32,861 nt of DNA from a virus. Under the pieces are notes generated by a model. It saw only the letters and a list, made by a program, of their open reading frames with translations. It ran no database searches and was not told the DNA's origin. The stretch covers positions 1 through 32,861 of the IMG/VR virus record IMGVR_UViG_3300009180_000015; one strand, 5' to 3'. Position numbers and translations under genes: made by a program. This document shows positions 1 through 6,721 of the stretch, piece by piece (positions within the stretch are counted from its first letter, which is position 1; every line of letters begins with the position of its first letter).

Positions 1-123
1 AAGAATGACACCGCATAGCAATCAAGCCGACATAGGCACAGGAATAAGCGTTTTAAGCGCTATTGTAAGTATTTCAACAATTCAACCCGTAGTTACTTTA
101 TTTGCAGGTTTGATTGCTATTAT
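1..123. repeat. Terminal direct repeat, left copy
   Basis: Bases 1-123 are identical to 32739-32861, the last 123 bases of the window. An exact end-to-end repeat of this length is the usual mark of a circular or circularly permuted genome cut open by an assembler. The repeat holds most of the first holin-like gene, so it is not a special terminal sequence. A true short direct terminal repeat on the virion DNA cannot be excluded from sequence alone. Confidence 0.95.
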
Positions 124-184
124 TTCAGGTTTAATGGCGATTCGCTATTATTACAATGCCACAAAAAAAGTAAAGAATGATTAA
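5..184 (+). CDS. Small two-helix membrane protein, probable holin
   Basis: This 59-residue protein has a polar start (MTPHSNQAD), two hydrophobic stretches at about residues 13-25 and 28-47, and a basic tail (ATKKVKND). Size, topology and position just before a spanin-like protein, a second holin-like protein and an endolysin fit a phage holin, which forms the inner-membrane lesion that starts lysis. The role is inferred from architecture and neighbours, since the sequence has no diagnostic motif. The gene is cut by the window junction and becomes whole when the circle is closed. Its stop overlaps the next start by 8 bases, suggesting coupled translation. Confidence 0.7.
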   Translation: MTPHSNQADIGTGISVLSAIVSISTIQPVVTLFAGLIAIISGLMAIRYYYNATKKVKND

Positions 185-719
185 GGATTTAATATTAACT
201 ATATTATTGATTTTAATTGTTGTAGTATTATTTAATAGAGATAAGTTTACTAAAAGCGAACTTTTAGAAACTGTTAAACATGATACTACGTACAAAACAT
301 TGTACGTCAATACGTACAAGAAAGGGAAAGATATACCATTCTATATCATTGATTCTATACAAATGCCTGTACATGATACTGCTTTTATCGTAAAAGATTA
401 CAACCAAGCAAAGATTTATACGGATACTTTAAGGATAGATACGAATAATTACGTATCTATTCAAGATACCATTAGCCAAAATAGAATAATTGGCAGGTCA
501 TATAATGCAAGTTTGACTGAAAAAACAATAAGAATAGAAACCATTAAGATACTACCTTCTAAATTAGAGGTTTATTTGGGTGTTTTAGGCGATTTAAGGC
601 GCTTTGATGAGAAAGTGGGTGTAGGTATTGGATTAGCAATTAAAGTTCCTAAAAAGGGCTTATTTACAATTTCAGCTACAACCAATCAATATCAAGCGGG
701 GTATTATTTAAAATTTTAG
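177..719 (+). CDS. Membrane-anchored periplasmic protein, spanin-like
   Basis: This 180-residue protein has one N-terminal membrane segment (about residues 3-20, ILTILLILIVVVLF), then a long polar region predicted to lie in the periplasm. The C-terminal part (about 128-180) has alternating hydrophobic residues and glycines (VYLGVLGDL, VGVGIGLAI, AGYYLKF), resembling a small beta domain. Small anchored proteins of this layout are common in the lysis blocks of Bacteroidota phages. By position it may act like an Rz-type protein that disrupts the outer membrane, but no second spanin partner is recognisable. The spanin role is therefore inferred from context. Confidence 0.6.
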   Translation: MIKDLILTILLILIVVVLFNRDKFTKSELLETVKHDTTYKTLYVNTYKKGKDIPFYIIDSIQMPVHDTAFIVKDYNQAKIYTDTLRIDTNNYVSIQDTISQNRIIGRSYNASLTEKTIRIETIKILPSKLEVYLGVLGDLRRFDEKVGVGIGLAIKVPKKGLFTISATTNQYQAGYYLKF

Positions 720-722
720 ATT

Positions 723-911
723 ATGAGGCAATTTTTTTGCGAAGATGGTGGCAACTTATCAATGAAAAGGCTATGTGGATTTATTTGCACTATTTCAATT
801 TGTGGGAAGTTAATACATACGCCAACTGAATCATTGGTTTATTTAGTAGCGGGATTAGCTGCGGCAGCATTAGGATTAACGACTGCTGAAAAAATATTTA
901 AAAAAGATTAA
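723..911 (+). CDS. Holin-like small membrane protein
   Basis: This 62-residue protein has the layout of a family found next to M15 endolysins in Bacteroidota phages: an N-terminal MRQFFCEDGGNLSMKRL segment, a first hydrophobic helix (about 18-29), a second (about 38-54, rich in Ala and Gly) and a basic end (EKIFKKD). Three bases separate it from the upstream gene and one base from the endolysin. The conserved start and endolysin adjacency support a holin role. Having two holin-like proteins (this one and 5-184) is notable, and one could be an antiholin or pinholin. Confidence 0.7.
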   Translation: MRQFFCEDGGNLSMKRLCGFICTISICGKLIHTPTESLVYLVAGLAAAALGLTTAEKIFKKD

Positions 912-912
912 T

Positions 913-1374
913 ATGAAATTAAGCGAACATTTAGATTTAAGCGAGGTAATTAGAAGCGAATCAGCAAAACGCAACGGCATTTCTAATATGCCAACAGAAG
1001 CACATATAGCTAACTTTAAATTATTAGCTGAAAAAGTATTTGAACCAATACGAAATTATTTTAGATGTCCTATACATATTTCAAGTGGTTATCGTTCACT
1101 TGAACTTAACAAATGTATTGGTGGTGCTGCAACAAGTCAACATTGCACAGGCGAAGCGGTTGATTTAGATATGGATGGCACACCAAATGGAGTTACTAAT
1201 AAAATGATATTCAATTATATTAAAGATAATTTGCAATTTGACCAACTTATTTGGGAATTTGGTAATGATGAAAACCCTGATTGGGTTCACGTATCATATG
1301 AAAGTACAGGAAAACAAAGAAAACAAGTTTTAAAAGCAATAAAAAAAGATGGAACACACTATAAACCCTACTAA
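913..1374 (+). CDS. Peptidase M15-type endolysin
   Basis: A 153-residue zinc-dependent peptidase of the M15 (D-Ala-D-Ala carboxypeptidase) fold, expected to cut the peptide stems of peptidoglycan at the end of infection. The core SSGYRS (about 57-62) is followed by SQHCTGEAVDLD, giving zinc ligands His77 and Asp84, and by WVHVSY with the third ligand His126. The length suits a single catalytic domain without a wall-binding module. There is no signal peptide, so export would depend on the neighbouring holin-like proteins. The next gene starts immediately after the stop codon. Confidence 0.92.
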   Translation: MKLSEHLDLSEVIRSESAKRNGISNMPTEAHIANFKLLAEKVFEPIRNYFRCPIHISSGYRSLELNKCIGGAATSQHCTGEAVDLDMDGTPNGVTNKMIFNYIKDNLQFDQLIWEFGNDENPDWVHVSYESTGKQRKQVLKAIKKDGTHYKPY

Positions 1375-2109
1375 ATGCTACAAACCAAAAGGAGAAGATT
1401 ATTCTTTGACATTGAAACAAGCCCTAATATAGGATTGTTTTGGGAAGCAGGTTATAAAAAAAATATAACAACGGATAACATAATAAGGGAAAGAGCAATT
1501 ATATGTATCTGTTATAAATGGGAAGATGAGAAAGAGGTGTACTCTTTACAATGGGATAGTAAGCAATGCGATAAAACAATGCTAAAAAAGTTTATTGAAG
1601 TTGCAAATACTTCAAATGAAATGGTAGGGCATAATGGAGATAAGTTTGATTTAGCTTGGATTAGAACAAGGTGTTTGTTTCATCATATAGAAATGTTCCC
1701 AACTTATGTTACCATTGATACATTAAAAGTTGCTAGGTCTAAATTTAGATTTCAATCTAATAGATTAAATTATATAGCGGAGTATTTAGGCTTAGGCAAT
1801 AAGATTAAAACAGAGTTTAATCTTTGGAAAGATATTTTATTGAATAAGGATAAGATTGCTATGGAGAAAATGATTAAGTATTGTAAGAAAGATGTAACAT
1901 TACTTGAACAGGTATTCAAGGCATTGAGGGGTCATATGACAGCAAAAACTCATTACGGAGTAGTATTTGGTCAAGACAGGGGTAGTTGTCCTGAATGTGG
2001 CTCTGATGATTTAATAAGAAACAACCAAGTAGTAACTGCGACAGGCTTAACAAGGATTCAATATAAATGTAAGACCTGCAATCACTATCATTCAAAAACA
2101 GATAAATAA
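1375..2109 (+). CDS. DnaQ-like (DEDDy) 3'-5' exonuclease with C-terminal zinc ribbon
   Basis: A 244-residue RNase H-fold exonuclease. Motif Exo I is FFDIETSP (Asp12, Glu14), Exo II is GHNGDKFD (Asp92) and Exo III is YCKKD (Tyr169, Asp173). This matches the exonuclease part of family B DNA polymerases, but no polymerase domain follows. The C-terminus (about 201-240) has two pairs of cysteines, CPEC and CKTC (205/208 and 232/235), which form a probable zinc ribbon for nucleic acid binding. It likely trims 3' ends during recombination or proofreads. It lies on the lysis side of the early promoter, so it is probably not transcribed with the replication operon. Confidence 0.85.
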   Translation: MLQTKRRRLFFDIETSPNIGLFWEAGYKKNITTDNIIRERAIICICYKWEDEKEVYSLQWDSKQCDKTMLKKFIEVANTSNEMVGHNGDKFDLAWIRTRCLFHHIEMFPTYVTIDTLKVARSKFRFQSNRLNYIAEYLGLGNKIKTEFNLWKDILLNKDKIAMEKMIKYCKKDVTLLEQVFKALRGHMTAKTHYGVVFGQDRGSCPECGSDDLIRNNQVVTATGLTRIQYKCKTCNHYHSKTDK

Positions 2110-2110
2110 T

Positions 2111-2296
2111 ATGAAAATGCCTAAGGGATTCAATAAGTGGTCTGCGCAAGAGCAAGAGATTTGGTTAGTTAATAAATTACAATATTATTATGATGTACAA
2201 AGCCAAATTTCAAGGATGTTAGCATCTATAAGAGGCGGTCAAAGATTGCAAGTATCTGAAATAGAAAGACCTGATGAAGCACTTTTAAAATTGTAA
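2111..2296 (+). CDS. Small hypothetical protein
   Basis: A 61-residue protein starting MKMPKGFNKWSAQEQEIWLVNKLQYYY. It is largely helical in character, with mixed charge and no cysteine pair or catalytic motif. It starts one base after the exonuclease stop codon and ends three bases before the next gene, so it belongs to the same transcript. I do not recognise a function. Close packing between coding genes and a normal composition support it being real. Confidence 0.7.
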   Translation: MKMPKGFNKWSAQEQEIWLVNKLQYYYDVQSQISRMLASIRGGQRLQVSEIERPDEALLKL

Positions 2297-2299
2297 CTA

Positions 2300-2551
2300 A
2301 TGGAAGAAGAAGTTAAACCTGATGCAGAACCTATTGAAGAATTAGAATGGGAAGAAGCTGAAACCACTACAAGAAGTGATTTAATTTCCTGTGCCTATTA
2401 TGCTATTAATGCAGTTGATGAAATAGACCTTACTTTGATTTCAAAGATAGAGGCTAATAAGATTAAAAAAATACGCAGGCAATCGCTTGATATTATTGCT
2501 GAAGTTATTAATGAACTTCACGAGGAAATATTCCCTGAAATAGAGGAATAA
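2300..2551 (+). CDS. Small acidic hypothetical protein
   Basis: An 83-residue, strongly acidic protein. The first third is rich in Glu and Asp (MEEEVKPDAEPIEELEWEEAE), followed by two probable amphipathic helices and a Glu-rich end. Acidic small phage proteins can mimic DNA or bind host proteins, but nothing here shows that. It is the last gene before a 185-base control region, and therefore the probable end of the lysis/exonuclease transcript. Confidence 0.7.
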   Translation: MEEEVKPDAEPIEELEWEEAETTTRSDLISCAYYAINAVDEIDLTLISKIEANKIKKIRRQSLDIIAEVINELHEEIFPEIEE

Positions 2552-2555
2552 CTTA

Positions 2556-2592
2556 TTTTGTCCTATTTCTTGTCCGGACAAAATATCGGACA
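2556..2592. promoter_or_regulatory. TGTCC/GGACA dyad cluster, candidate operator
   Basis: The stretch holds a perfect 12-bp palindrome, TTGTCCGGACAA (2570-2581). It also has an outer inverted repeat TTTTGTCC (2556-2563) / GGACAAAA (2576-2583) and one more GGACA half-site (2588-2592). Four half-sites within 37 bases, placed before the first promoter, look like a binding site for a dimeric regulator. The outer pair could also form a hairpin ending the lysis transcript, but no U-tract follows. Confidence 0.5.
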
Positions 2593-2628
2593 TTTACCAC
2601 TTATCCCTTATATTTTCCGTTTATCCCT
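2593..2628. repeat. Paired 20-bp-spaced repeat, control region 1
   Basis: TTTACCACTTATCC (2593-2606) is followed exactly 20 bp later by TTTTCCGTTTATCC (2613-2626), 11 of 14 identical. The same element, again as a pair 20 bp apart, occurs at 13795-13828 before the second promoter. A spacing of about two helical turns puts both copies on the same DNA face, as expected for cooperative protein binding. The TTATCC core resembles the start of a DnaA box (TTATCCACA), of interest because the phage encodes a DnaA domain IV-like protein at 4310-4717. Confidence 0.6.
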
Positions 2629-2680
2629 ATTATTAACCATTCATAATAATTATGATATTATGCTAAAAAAAGATGCCCTT

Positions 2681-2720
2681 ATATGTATATAATATGTATA
2701 AAAGGTGTATATTTGTATAA
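2681..2720 (+). promoter_or_regulatory. Promoter for the replication operon (Bacteroidota type)
   Basis: TATATTTG at 2708-2715 matches the Bacteroidota -7 consensus TAnnTTTG and sits about 20 bases before the ATG at 2737, giving a short leader. The whole 40-bp block 2681-2720 aligns without gaps to 13842-13881, with 35 identities, so it is a duplicated promoter. I do not see a clear TTTG at -33. An activator or the phage sigma factor may substitute for it. Confidence 0.65.
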
Positions 2721-2736
2721 ATAAAACCTAAAAATT

Positions 2737-2937
2737 ATGAAAAAAATTGAATTTGTAGAACAAGTGGCTTATTATGATAATAATAAAACTTGGTATTTTA
2801 CTAACATTGATGATTCTTATTTAAGCGATTCGGGTCATTATGACAAAGAAATTGCTTATGAAAAATTTGTTATTGTAGCTAATGGCGGAAGTTTAACCCC
2901 TGTTAAAACTATTTTAGAAACCAAAATTATTGAGTAA
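2737..2937 (+). CDS. Small hypothetical early protein
   Basis: A 66-residue protein, first gene after the promoter block. It has aromatic, acidic stretches (YYDNNKTWYFTN, SYLSDSGHYDKE), no membrane segment and no known motif. Being first in the early operon with a leader of roughly 15 bases suggests strong early expression, a position often taken by host-takeover proteins. That is context only. Its stop codon shares a base with the next start (TAATG). Confidence 0.7.
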   Translation: MKKIEFVEQVAYYDNNKTWYFTNIDDSYLSDSGHYDKEIAYEKFVIVANGGSLTPVKTILETKIIE

Positions 2938-3170
2938 TGGATTACGAACTAATGCGTTTAGGTGATATTTTAGATTATCACCGAGCAAAATATAACAACT
3001 GCCATAAATTTTTTAAGGCAGAGTATTGGCAAATGTACCAAAAAGCAAAAGAAGATTTTGCTAAATATTATAGGGTTAAATATCCTAATGCTAAAATACA
3101 AGCAAGGGAATTAAAACCTTATATAAGATGGGATGACCTTACAGAAAAGTTTGAGGAATATGGAGATTAA
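2937..3170 (+). CDS. Small hypothetical early protein
   Basis: A 77-residue, mostly helical protein rich in Lys, Tyr and Glu (KFFKAEYWQMYQKAKEDFAKYYRV). No cysteines beyond one, no membrane segment and no recognised domain. It is coupled to the preceding gene by a TAATG overlap and is followed 22 bases later by the ERF gene. Function unknown. Confidence 0.7.
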   Translation: MDYELMRLGDILDYHRAKYNNCHKFFKAEYWQMYQKAKEDFAKYYRVKYPNAKIQARELKPYIRWDDLTEKFEEYGD

Positions 3171-3192
3171 TTTTTAAACCAAAACAAAACAT

Positions 3193-3741
3193 ATGAACTT
3201 AGTAAAAATTCAAGCAGAATTAAAAGCACCGAAAGGGCAGACAAACAACTTTGGGAAATATAAGTACCGAAGTGCAGAAGATATTATTGAAGCAGTTAAG
3301 CCCATATTATTTAAATATGATACTGCATTAGTAATAAGTGATGAGGTAGTATTGGTAGGTGATAGAATCTACATAAAAGCTACCGCAAGGCTATTAGACG
3401 GAACAGATGAGAATATATCTGTCAATGGTTGGGCTAGGGAAGAAGAAGTAAAGAAGGGTATGGATTCAGCACAGATAACGGGTGCTGCATCAAGTTACGC
3501 AAGAAAGTATGCACTCAATGGATTATTTGCTATTGATGATACAAAAGATGCTGATGCTAACAATGACCATAAAGATGAAGTAGGAGAAGAAAAAAGGATG
3601 AAATTAATTGTTATGCTTGAGAACACAATATGGGATGAGGCATTGAAAAGCAAACAGGCTATAAAGATTAGCGCTTACACTACGAATGAGCAATATGATA
3701 AAGCCTATAAGATTATATTAGCTAACCAAATTAATAAATAA
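3193..3741 (+). CDS. ERF family single-strand annealing protein
   Basis: A 182-residue recombinase of the ERF family, which anneals complementary single strands during phage recombination and genome circularisation. Family signatures seen here are LKAPKGQTNNFGKYKYRSAEDI (about 11-32, the usual N-terminal block) and GAASSYARKYALNGLF (about 97-112), followed by DDTKDAD. The C-terminal 50 residues are variable, as usual. The exonuclease at 1375-2109 and the nuclease at 6407-6721 are possible partners for end resection. The start at 3193 follows an A-rich leader typical of Bacteroidota genes. Confidence 0.93.
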   Translation: MNLVKIQAELKAPKGQTNNFGKYKYRSAEDIIEAVKPILFKYDTALVISDEVVLVGDRIYIKATARLLDGTDENISVNGWAREEEVKKGMDSAQITGAASSYARKYALNGLFAIDDTKDADANNDHKDEVGEEKRMKLIVMLENTIWDEALKSKQAIKISAYTTNEQYDKAYKIILANQINK

Positions 3742-3914
3742 TGCAAGACTTAATACCTTTTGAACGCCAATTATTATTAGCTGAATTATATCACTATACT
3801 TGGTATTCAGCAGAAGCCTTTGAAGAATTTAAGACATTCCTAAACAAATGGGAACTTATTATGGGTAAACCAATTTTAAATAAAGAAGATGAATCAACAA
3901 TCACAAGTGCTTAA
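3741..3914 (+). CDS. Small hypothetical protein
   Basis: A 57-residue protein starting MQDLIPFERQLLLAELYHY. Its ATG uses the last base of the ERF stop codon (TAATG), the junction type seen throughout this genome, and it ends 26 bases inside the next gene. It looks helical, with aromatic residues (TWYSAEAFEEFKTFLNKW). It fills an otherwise empty 147-base gap. No function recognised. Confidence 0.65.
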   Translation: MQDLIPFERQLLLAELYHYTWYSAEAFEEFKTFLNKWELIMGKPILNKEDESTITSA

Positions 3915-4107
3915 CCACTTACAAAAAAGTAGCATCACACCATTAGATGCGTTAAGAAAGTATGGTAGTTTTAGATTAGCAGCATTGATATTTAACCTTC
4001 GTAAAGAAGGGCATAATATTATTACTGATACTATAAACGTAGGAACAAAGAAAAAGCCTAAGAATGTGGCTAATTATAAACTTATAAAATCTAAGAAAAA
4101 TGGATAA
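3889..4107 (+). CDS. Helix-turn-helix DNA-binding protein (HTH_39-like)
   Basis: A 72-residue protein resembling the HTH_39 family: an initial Gln-Val helix (SQVLNHLQKSS), the ITPLDALRKYGSFRLAALIFNLRKEGHNI block (about 16-44) that forms the helix-turn-helix, and a basic C-terminus. The family is frequent in phage early operons and is thought to bind DNA. It could be the early-operon regulator, and the paired repeats at 2593-2628 and 13795-13828 are candidate sites, though nothing here proves the pairing. It overlaps both neighbours. Confidence 0.8.
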   Translation: MNQQSQVLNHLQKSSITPLDALRKYGSFRLAALIFNLRKEGHNIITDTINVGTKKKPKNVANYKLIKSKKNG

Positions 4108-4306
4108 TGAAGAAGTAAAAAGACCTATTGGTGCTTGGAAAAAACAAACAACAAAGGGAGTTGTAATAAGTTTTACAATAAATGGTGCAAAGTTTTCTAT
4201 GTGGGAAAACAAATATAAGAAAGAAGAAAAGCATCCTGATTATAATATTGTAGAAGATACTTACAAACCTATTATTCAAATTGTAAAAGATGATGACTTA
4301 TTTTAA
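4100..4306 (+). CDS. Small hypothetical protein, DUF736-like motif
   Basis: A 68-residue protein with the pattern IGAWKKQTTKG, VVISFTINGAKFSMWENKYKK, and then HPDYNIV. The alternating strand-like residues and the closing HPDYNI resemble small DUF736-type proteins of plasmids and phages, whose function is not known. Its setting between DNA-binding proteins in the replication operon suggests a role in DNA transactions. It overlaps the HTH gene by 8 bases. Confidence 0.65.
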   Translation: MDNEEVKRPIGAWKKQTTKGVVISFTINGAKFSMWENKYKKEEKHPDYNIVEDTYKPIIQIVKDDDLF

Positions 4307-4309
4307 ATT

Positions 4310-4717
4310 ATGGAAACAGAAATTATAGCCTATTATAAAGCACAAGCTAAAAACCTTAATCAGTTAAAAAATATTTTAACTAATAATAAAATGATAATTT
4401 TAGATGATTCAAAAAAACAAATATCACCTAAGAAAATTGTTGAATTAATTGAAGATATTTTTGACACAAATATTAAGGTTAAGAATAGAAAACAAGGTAC
4501 TATATTTGGAAGAAAAGCTGCAGCATATATCCTTAAAACCCATACTAAGTTAAGTTTAAACGAGATAGCTGAGTTAATAGGTGTTAATGACCATAGTACT
4601 GTTCTTTATAATATTAAGACAGCTACGGACCTTATTCTTACTGAAGATTGGTATAAAATAAAGATTGAACAAATACAAAGTGAATTAAAAAATTACGGTA
4701 TATTTGTAAACAATTAG
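4310..4717 (+). CDS. DnaA domain IV-like DNA-binding protein
   Basis: A 135-residue protein whose second half (about residues 42-110) matches the DNA-binding domain IV of the initiator DnaA: ISPKKIVELIEDIF, then GRKAAAYILKTH, LSLNEIAELIG and the signature DHSTVLYNI (about 93-101). In DnaA the signature loop reads bases of the 9-mer box TTATCCACA. The AAA+ ATPase domain is absent, so it can bind but not melt DNA. It may mark the phage origin, recruit host DnaA or compete with it. Nearby TTATCC motifs (2601, 2621, 13803, and reverse at 26150-26159) are candidate targets. Confidence 0.88.
   Translation: METEIIAYYKAQAKNLNQLKNILTNNKMIILDDSKKQISPKKIVELIEDIFDTNIKVKNRKQGTIFGRKAAAYILKTHTKLSLNEIAELIGVNDHSTVLYNIKTATDLILTEDWYKIKIEQIQSELKNYGIFVNN
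4699..4706 (+). promoter_or_regulatory. Possible TATATTTG promoter box
   Basis: TATATTTG lies inside the end of the DnaA-like gene and matches the -7 box of the two main promoters (2708, 13869). If used, transcription would begin close to 4713 and give a roughly 90-base structured leader for the gene at 4804. The motif arises easily by chance in such AT-rich DNA, and I see no -33 element. Confidence 0.3.
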
Positions 4718-4800
4718 GATTATAGCAGAATCCTTTAATTAAAAACATTGCCCGAAGAGGCGTAGGTACTGCTATTACCTGCAAATCTGAGGGCTTTTTT
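4716..4800 (+). terminator. Structured intergenic RNA ending in an intrinsic terminator
   Basis: A first small hairpin has arms AGGATT (4716-4721) and AATCCT (4729-4734). A larger imperfect hairpin has the outer stem GCCC (4750-4753) / GGGC (4791-4794), a short AGA/TCT pair, and the inner stem GTAGGT (4762-4767) / ACCTGC (4777-4782), followed by six T (4795-4800). This fits an intrinsic terminator after the DnaA-like gene. The T-tract ends three bases before the next ATG, so it could also act as an attenuator or leave a small RNA. Confidence 0.65.
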
Positions 4801-4803
4801 ATT

Positions 4804-5472
4804 ATGTCTAAAGATACTTTTTACTTCTCCCACGATTACAATAGCCGCAATGACGAAAAGATTAAATTCCTACTAAGAACAAATGGGTTGGTTGGATATG
4901 GATTGTTTTGGGCTATTATTGAAGATTTATATAATAATGCGAACGCATTGCGAACGGATTACGATGGCATTGCTTATGATTATAGAATAGATGTTGCAGT
5001 TGTTAAAAGTGTGATAAATGATTTTGATTTATTTGTATTTGATGGTGATACCTTTGGAAGCCTATCTGTACAAAAACGATTAGATGAAAGAGATTCTAAA
5101 AGTATAAAGGCAAGAGAATCAGCACATAAAAGATGGATTAATGCGAACGCAATGCAATCGCAATGCGAAGGCAATGCTATAAAGGAAAGTAAAGGAAAGG
5201 AAATAAAGGAAATAAAAGTAAATAATAGTAAAGAGTTTATAGATAAACTATCAAACTACAAAACTGATATAGGTGATGAATTTGATAATTTTTGCCTGTA
5301 TTGGTTAGAACCAAATAAAAATGGTAAATTACGATTTGAATTAGAAAAGTTTTTTGATATTAAGCGCAGGATAATGACTTGGAATAAAAATAAAGAAAAA
5401 TATGGAACAAAATCAGCAACTTCAGCAAGTACAAAAAGAATGTCTGACCTTAACCAATGGGTCAATAGTTGA
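4804..5472 (+). CDS. DUF4373 (Lin1244/Lin1753-like) replication protein
   Basis: A 222-residue protein. Residues 1-95 match the DUF4373/Lin1244 N-terminal domain: FYFSHDYNSRNDEKIKFLL, GLVGYGLFWAIIEDLYN and FGSLSVQKRLDERDSKS. It is found in phage replisome-organiser proteins related in role to DnaD. The middle (about 120-140) is a Lys/Glu-rich linker. The C-terminal part (about 145-205, FDNFCLYWLEP, FFDIKRRIMTWNKNKEKYG) is usual in Bacteroidota versions. It probably loads or organises the replication machinery. Its end overlaps the next gene by 71 bases, and the preceding T-tract suggests possible attenuation of its expression. Confidence 0.85.
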   Translation: MSKDTFYFSHDYNSRNDEKIKFLLRTNGLVGYGLFWAIIEDLYNNANALRTDYDGIAYDYRIDVAVVKSVINDFDLFVFDGDTFGSLSVQKRLDERDSKSIKARESAHKRWINANAMQSQCEGNAIKESKGKEIKEIKVNNSKEFIDKLSNYKTDIGDEFDNFCLYWLEPNKNGKLRFELEKFFDIKRRIMTWNKNKEKYGTKSATSASTKRMSDLNQWVNS

Positions 5473-6127
5473 GAATGAGATAGCACAATGTTTTATGGGG
5501 GATAAATTAAACCTTGTATCACCTATAATCCTTAAACAAACATTAGCCTATATATTTACTTTGATTGGGCTTACAAGACTACCTGATGAGAATGAATATG
5601 CTATAATTGAAGATTTCATCCGAACAAGTTTTCCACAATTTACAATACAGGAATTTAGAGTTGCTTTTAAATTGGCTACACAGGGAAAATTAGAATGTAA
5701 TGTTGACCATTACGAAAAATTCAGCGCTAAATTTATTAGTCAAGTTATGAATGCTTACAAATACAAGGCTAATCAAGTAAGAAGGCAGATACAAATTAAC
5801 AAAGAACTACCTGTGCCTAAATTAACAGATGATGAAATAGTAGAATTCAGCAAAAATGAATGGTTAACAGGTAAAAGAAAGGATTTTAATAGAGTATTTA
5901 ATGTTAATAAGGTTTTTAATATTTTGTTAAAACAAAAAAAATTACAAATAGATAACAAAAAGAAGTTAGAGATTATTAACTTTGTAAACTTAGATAATGC
6001 AGATAGGTTAGCTAAAATGTTACCTATTGATGCAAAGGAATTTAATAAGAAGATTAAAGATGAAGATTTTATAGAACATCAATGCAAAGCATTGGCATTA
6101 GTATTTTATTATGATATGGCAAATTAG
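5402..6127 (+). CDS. Hypothetical replication-operon protein
   Basis: A 241-residue protein with a Gln-rich start (MEQNQQLQQVQ) and then a mostly helical body (about 45-115: LAYIFTLIGLTRLPDENEYAI, FPQFTIQEFRVAFKLATQGKL). The middle holds a basic stretch and the C-terminal helices end in YYDMAN. Its place after a DUF4373 protein is where helicase loaders or primosome proteins occur in related phages. No Walker motif is present, so an ATPase loader is unlikely. The long overlap with the upstream gene means the true start could be later, for example Met32 (5495), but no strong signal favours it. Confidence 0.75.
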   Translation: MEQNQQLQQVQKECLTLTNGSIVENEIAQCFMGDKLNLVSPIILKQTLAYIFTLIGLTRLPDENEYAIIEDFIRTSFPQFTIQEFRVAFKLATQGKLECNVDHYEKFSAKFISQVMNAYKYKANQVRRQIQINKELPVPKLTDDEIVEFSKNEWLTGKRKDFNRVFNVNKVFNILLKQKKLQIDNKKKLEIINFVNLDNADRLAKMLPIDAKEFNKKIKDEDFIEHQCKALALVFYYDMAN

Positions 6128-6302
6128 ATATAAGGATTATGGAGTGGTAAAATATTGCTACACTAAAAATTTTAATGAGTATTACGCTTGTTGGTTAGAG
6201 TGCAAAAAAGAAATTAATGTATTAAATTTTAAACCTGAATTTTATGAGAAAATGTACCAAATGCAAACAACAAAAGGAATTAACGGACTTCCGAAAAGAT
6301 AA
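6111..6302 (+). CDS. Small hypothetical protein
   Basis: A 63-residue basic protein (MIWQIRYKDYGVVKYCYTKNFNEYYACWLECKKE). The C-terminal part (NGLPKR) is encoded in DNA shared with the zinc-finger gene at 6244. It overlaps the upstream gene by 17 bases and the downstream one by 59, which is more than usual here, so the last third may be less constrained. No domain recognised. Confidence 0.55.
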   Translation: MIWQIRYKDYGVVKYCYTKNFNEYYACWLECKKEINVLNFKPEFYEKMYQMQTTKGINGLPKR

Positions 6303-6405
6303 CAGAACCCAAGATGGGTATTATACTTATTGCTTAATTTGTCAAAGGGCTGCGCAAAAAATATACACAAGTAAGAAAAAAGAGGGTACAATTAAAGCAT
6401 TTTAA
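6244..6405 (+). CDS. Short zinc-finger protein (CxxC...CxxC)
   Basis: A 53-residue protein starting MRKCTKCKQQKELTDFRKD, with a second pair CLIC at 30-33. The CTKC...FRKD...GYYTYC...C layout is that of the zinc ribbon found at the start of phage HNH/endonuclease VII-like proteins, here present alone without the nuclease part. It likely binds nucleic acid or protein. It ends one base before the nuclease gene at 6407, suggesting that the two act together. Confidence 0.75.
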   Translation: MRKCTKCKQQKELTDFRKDNRTQDGYYTYCLICQRAAQKIYTSKKKEGTIKAF

Positions 6406-6406
6406 A

Positions 6407-6721
6407 ATGGATATATCTGCAAATGAATTAACACAATGGGCTAAAAAAAATTTTGAATATATGGGATTTAGACTTAATAGAGTTAATAATATACCATACG
6501 GGAAGCGCAGGGGAACGATTCAAAAAGGGTGGGCTGACTTACAAGGATATACAAATAAAGGGAAATATATAGCAGTAGAAATAAAAAAAATAGGGGATAA
6601 ATTAAGTAAAGAGCAGATTGAAAGATTTACTGATGCTTGGAAATGTGAATGTTTAGTGTACATTTGTACTGAACAGGATGGAAAACCTGTTTTAATAGAA
6701 TGGGGAAAAATGAAATTATAG
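6407..6721 (+). CDS. VRR-NUC type nuclease
   Basis: A 104-residue PD-(D/E)xK nuclease of the VRR-NUC group, which includes small phage Holliday-junction and flap nucleases. The core is GWADLQGY (Asp44), then a strand with VEIKK (Glu58, Lys60), and then LSKEQ (Gln70) before the final helix and strand (ECLVYICTE). The length suits a stand-alone VRR-NUC domain. It probably resolves branched DNA made by ERF-driven recombination before packaging. The next gene starts 22 bases before its end. Confidence 0.85.
   Translation: MDISANELTQWAKKNFEYMGFRLNRVNNIPYGKRRGTIQKGWADLQGYTNKGKYIAVEIKKIGDKLSKEQIERFTDAWKCECLVYICTEQDGKPVLIEWGKMKL

Noticed and set aside
4717-4803. tRNA-like folding of the intergenic stretch
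   Set aside because: The hairpins do not give a cloverleaf. There is no T-arm motif or acceptor stem, and the end is a T-tract as in a terminator.
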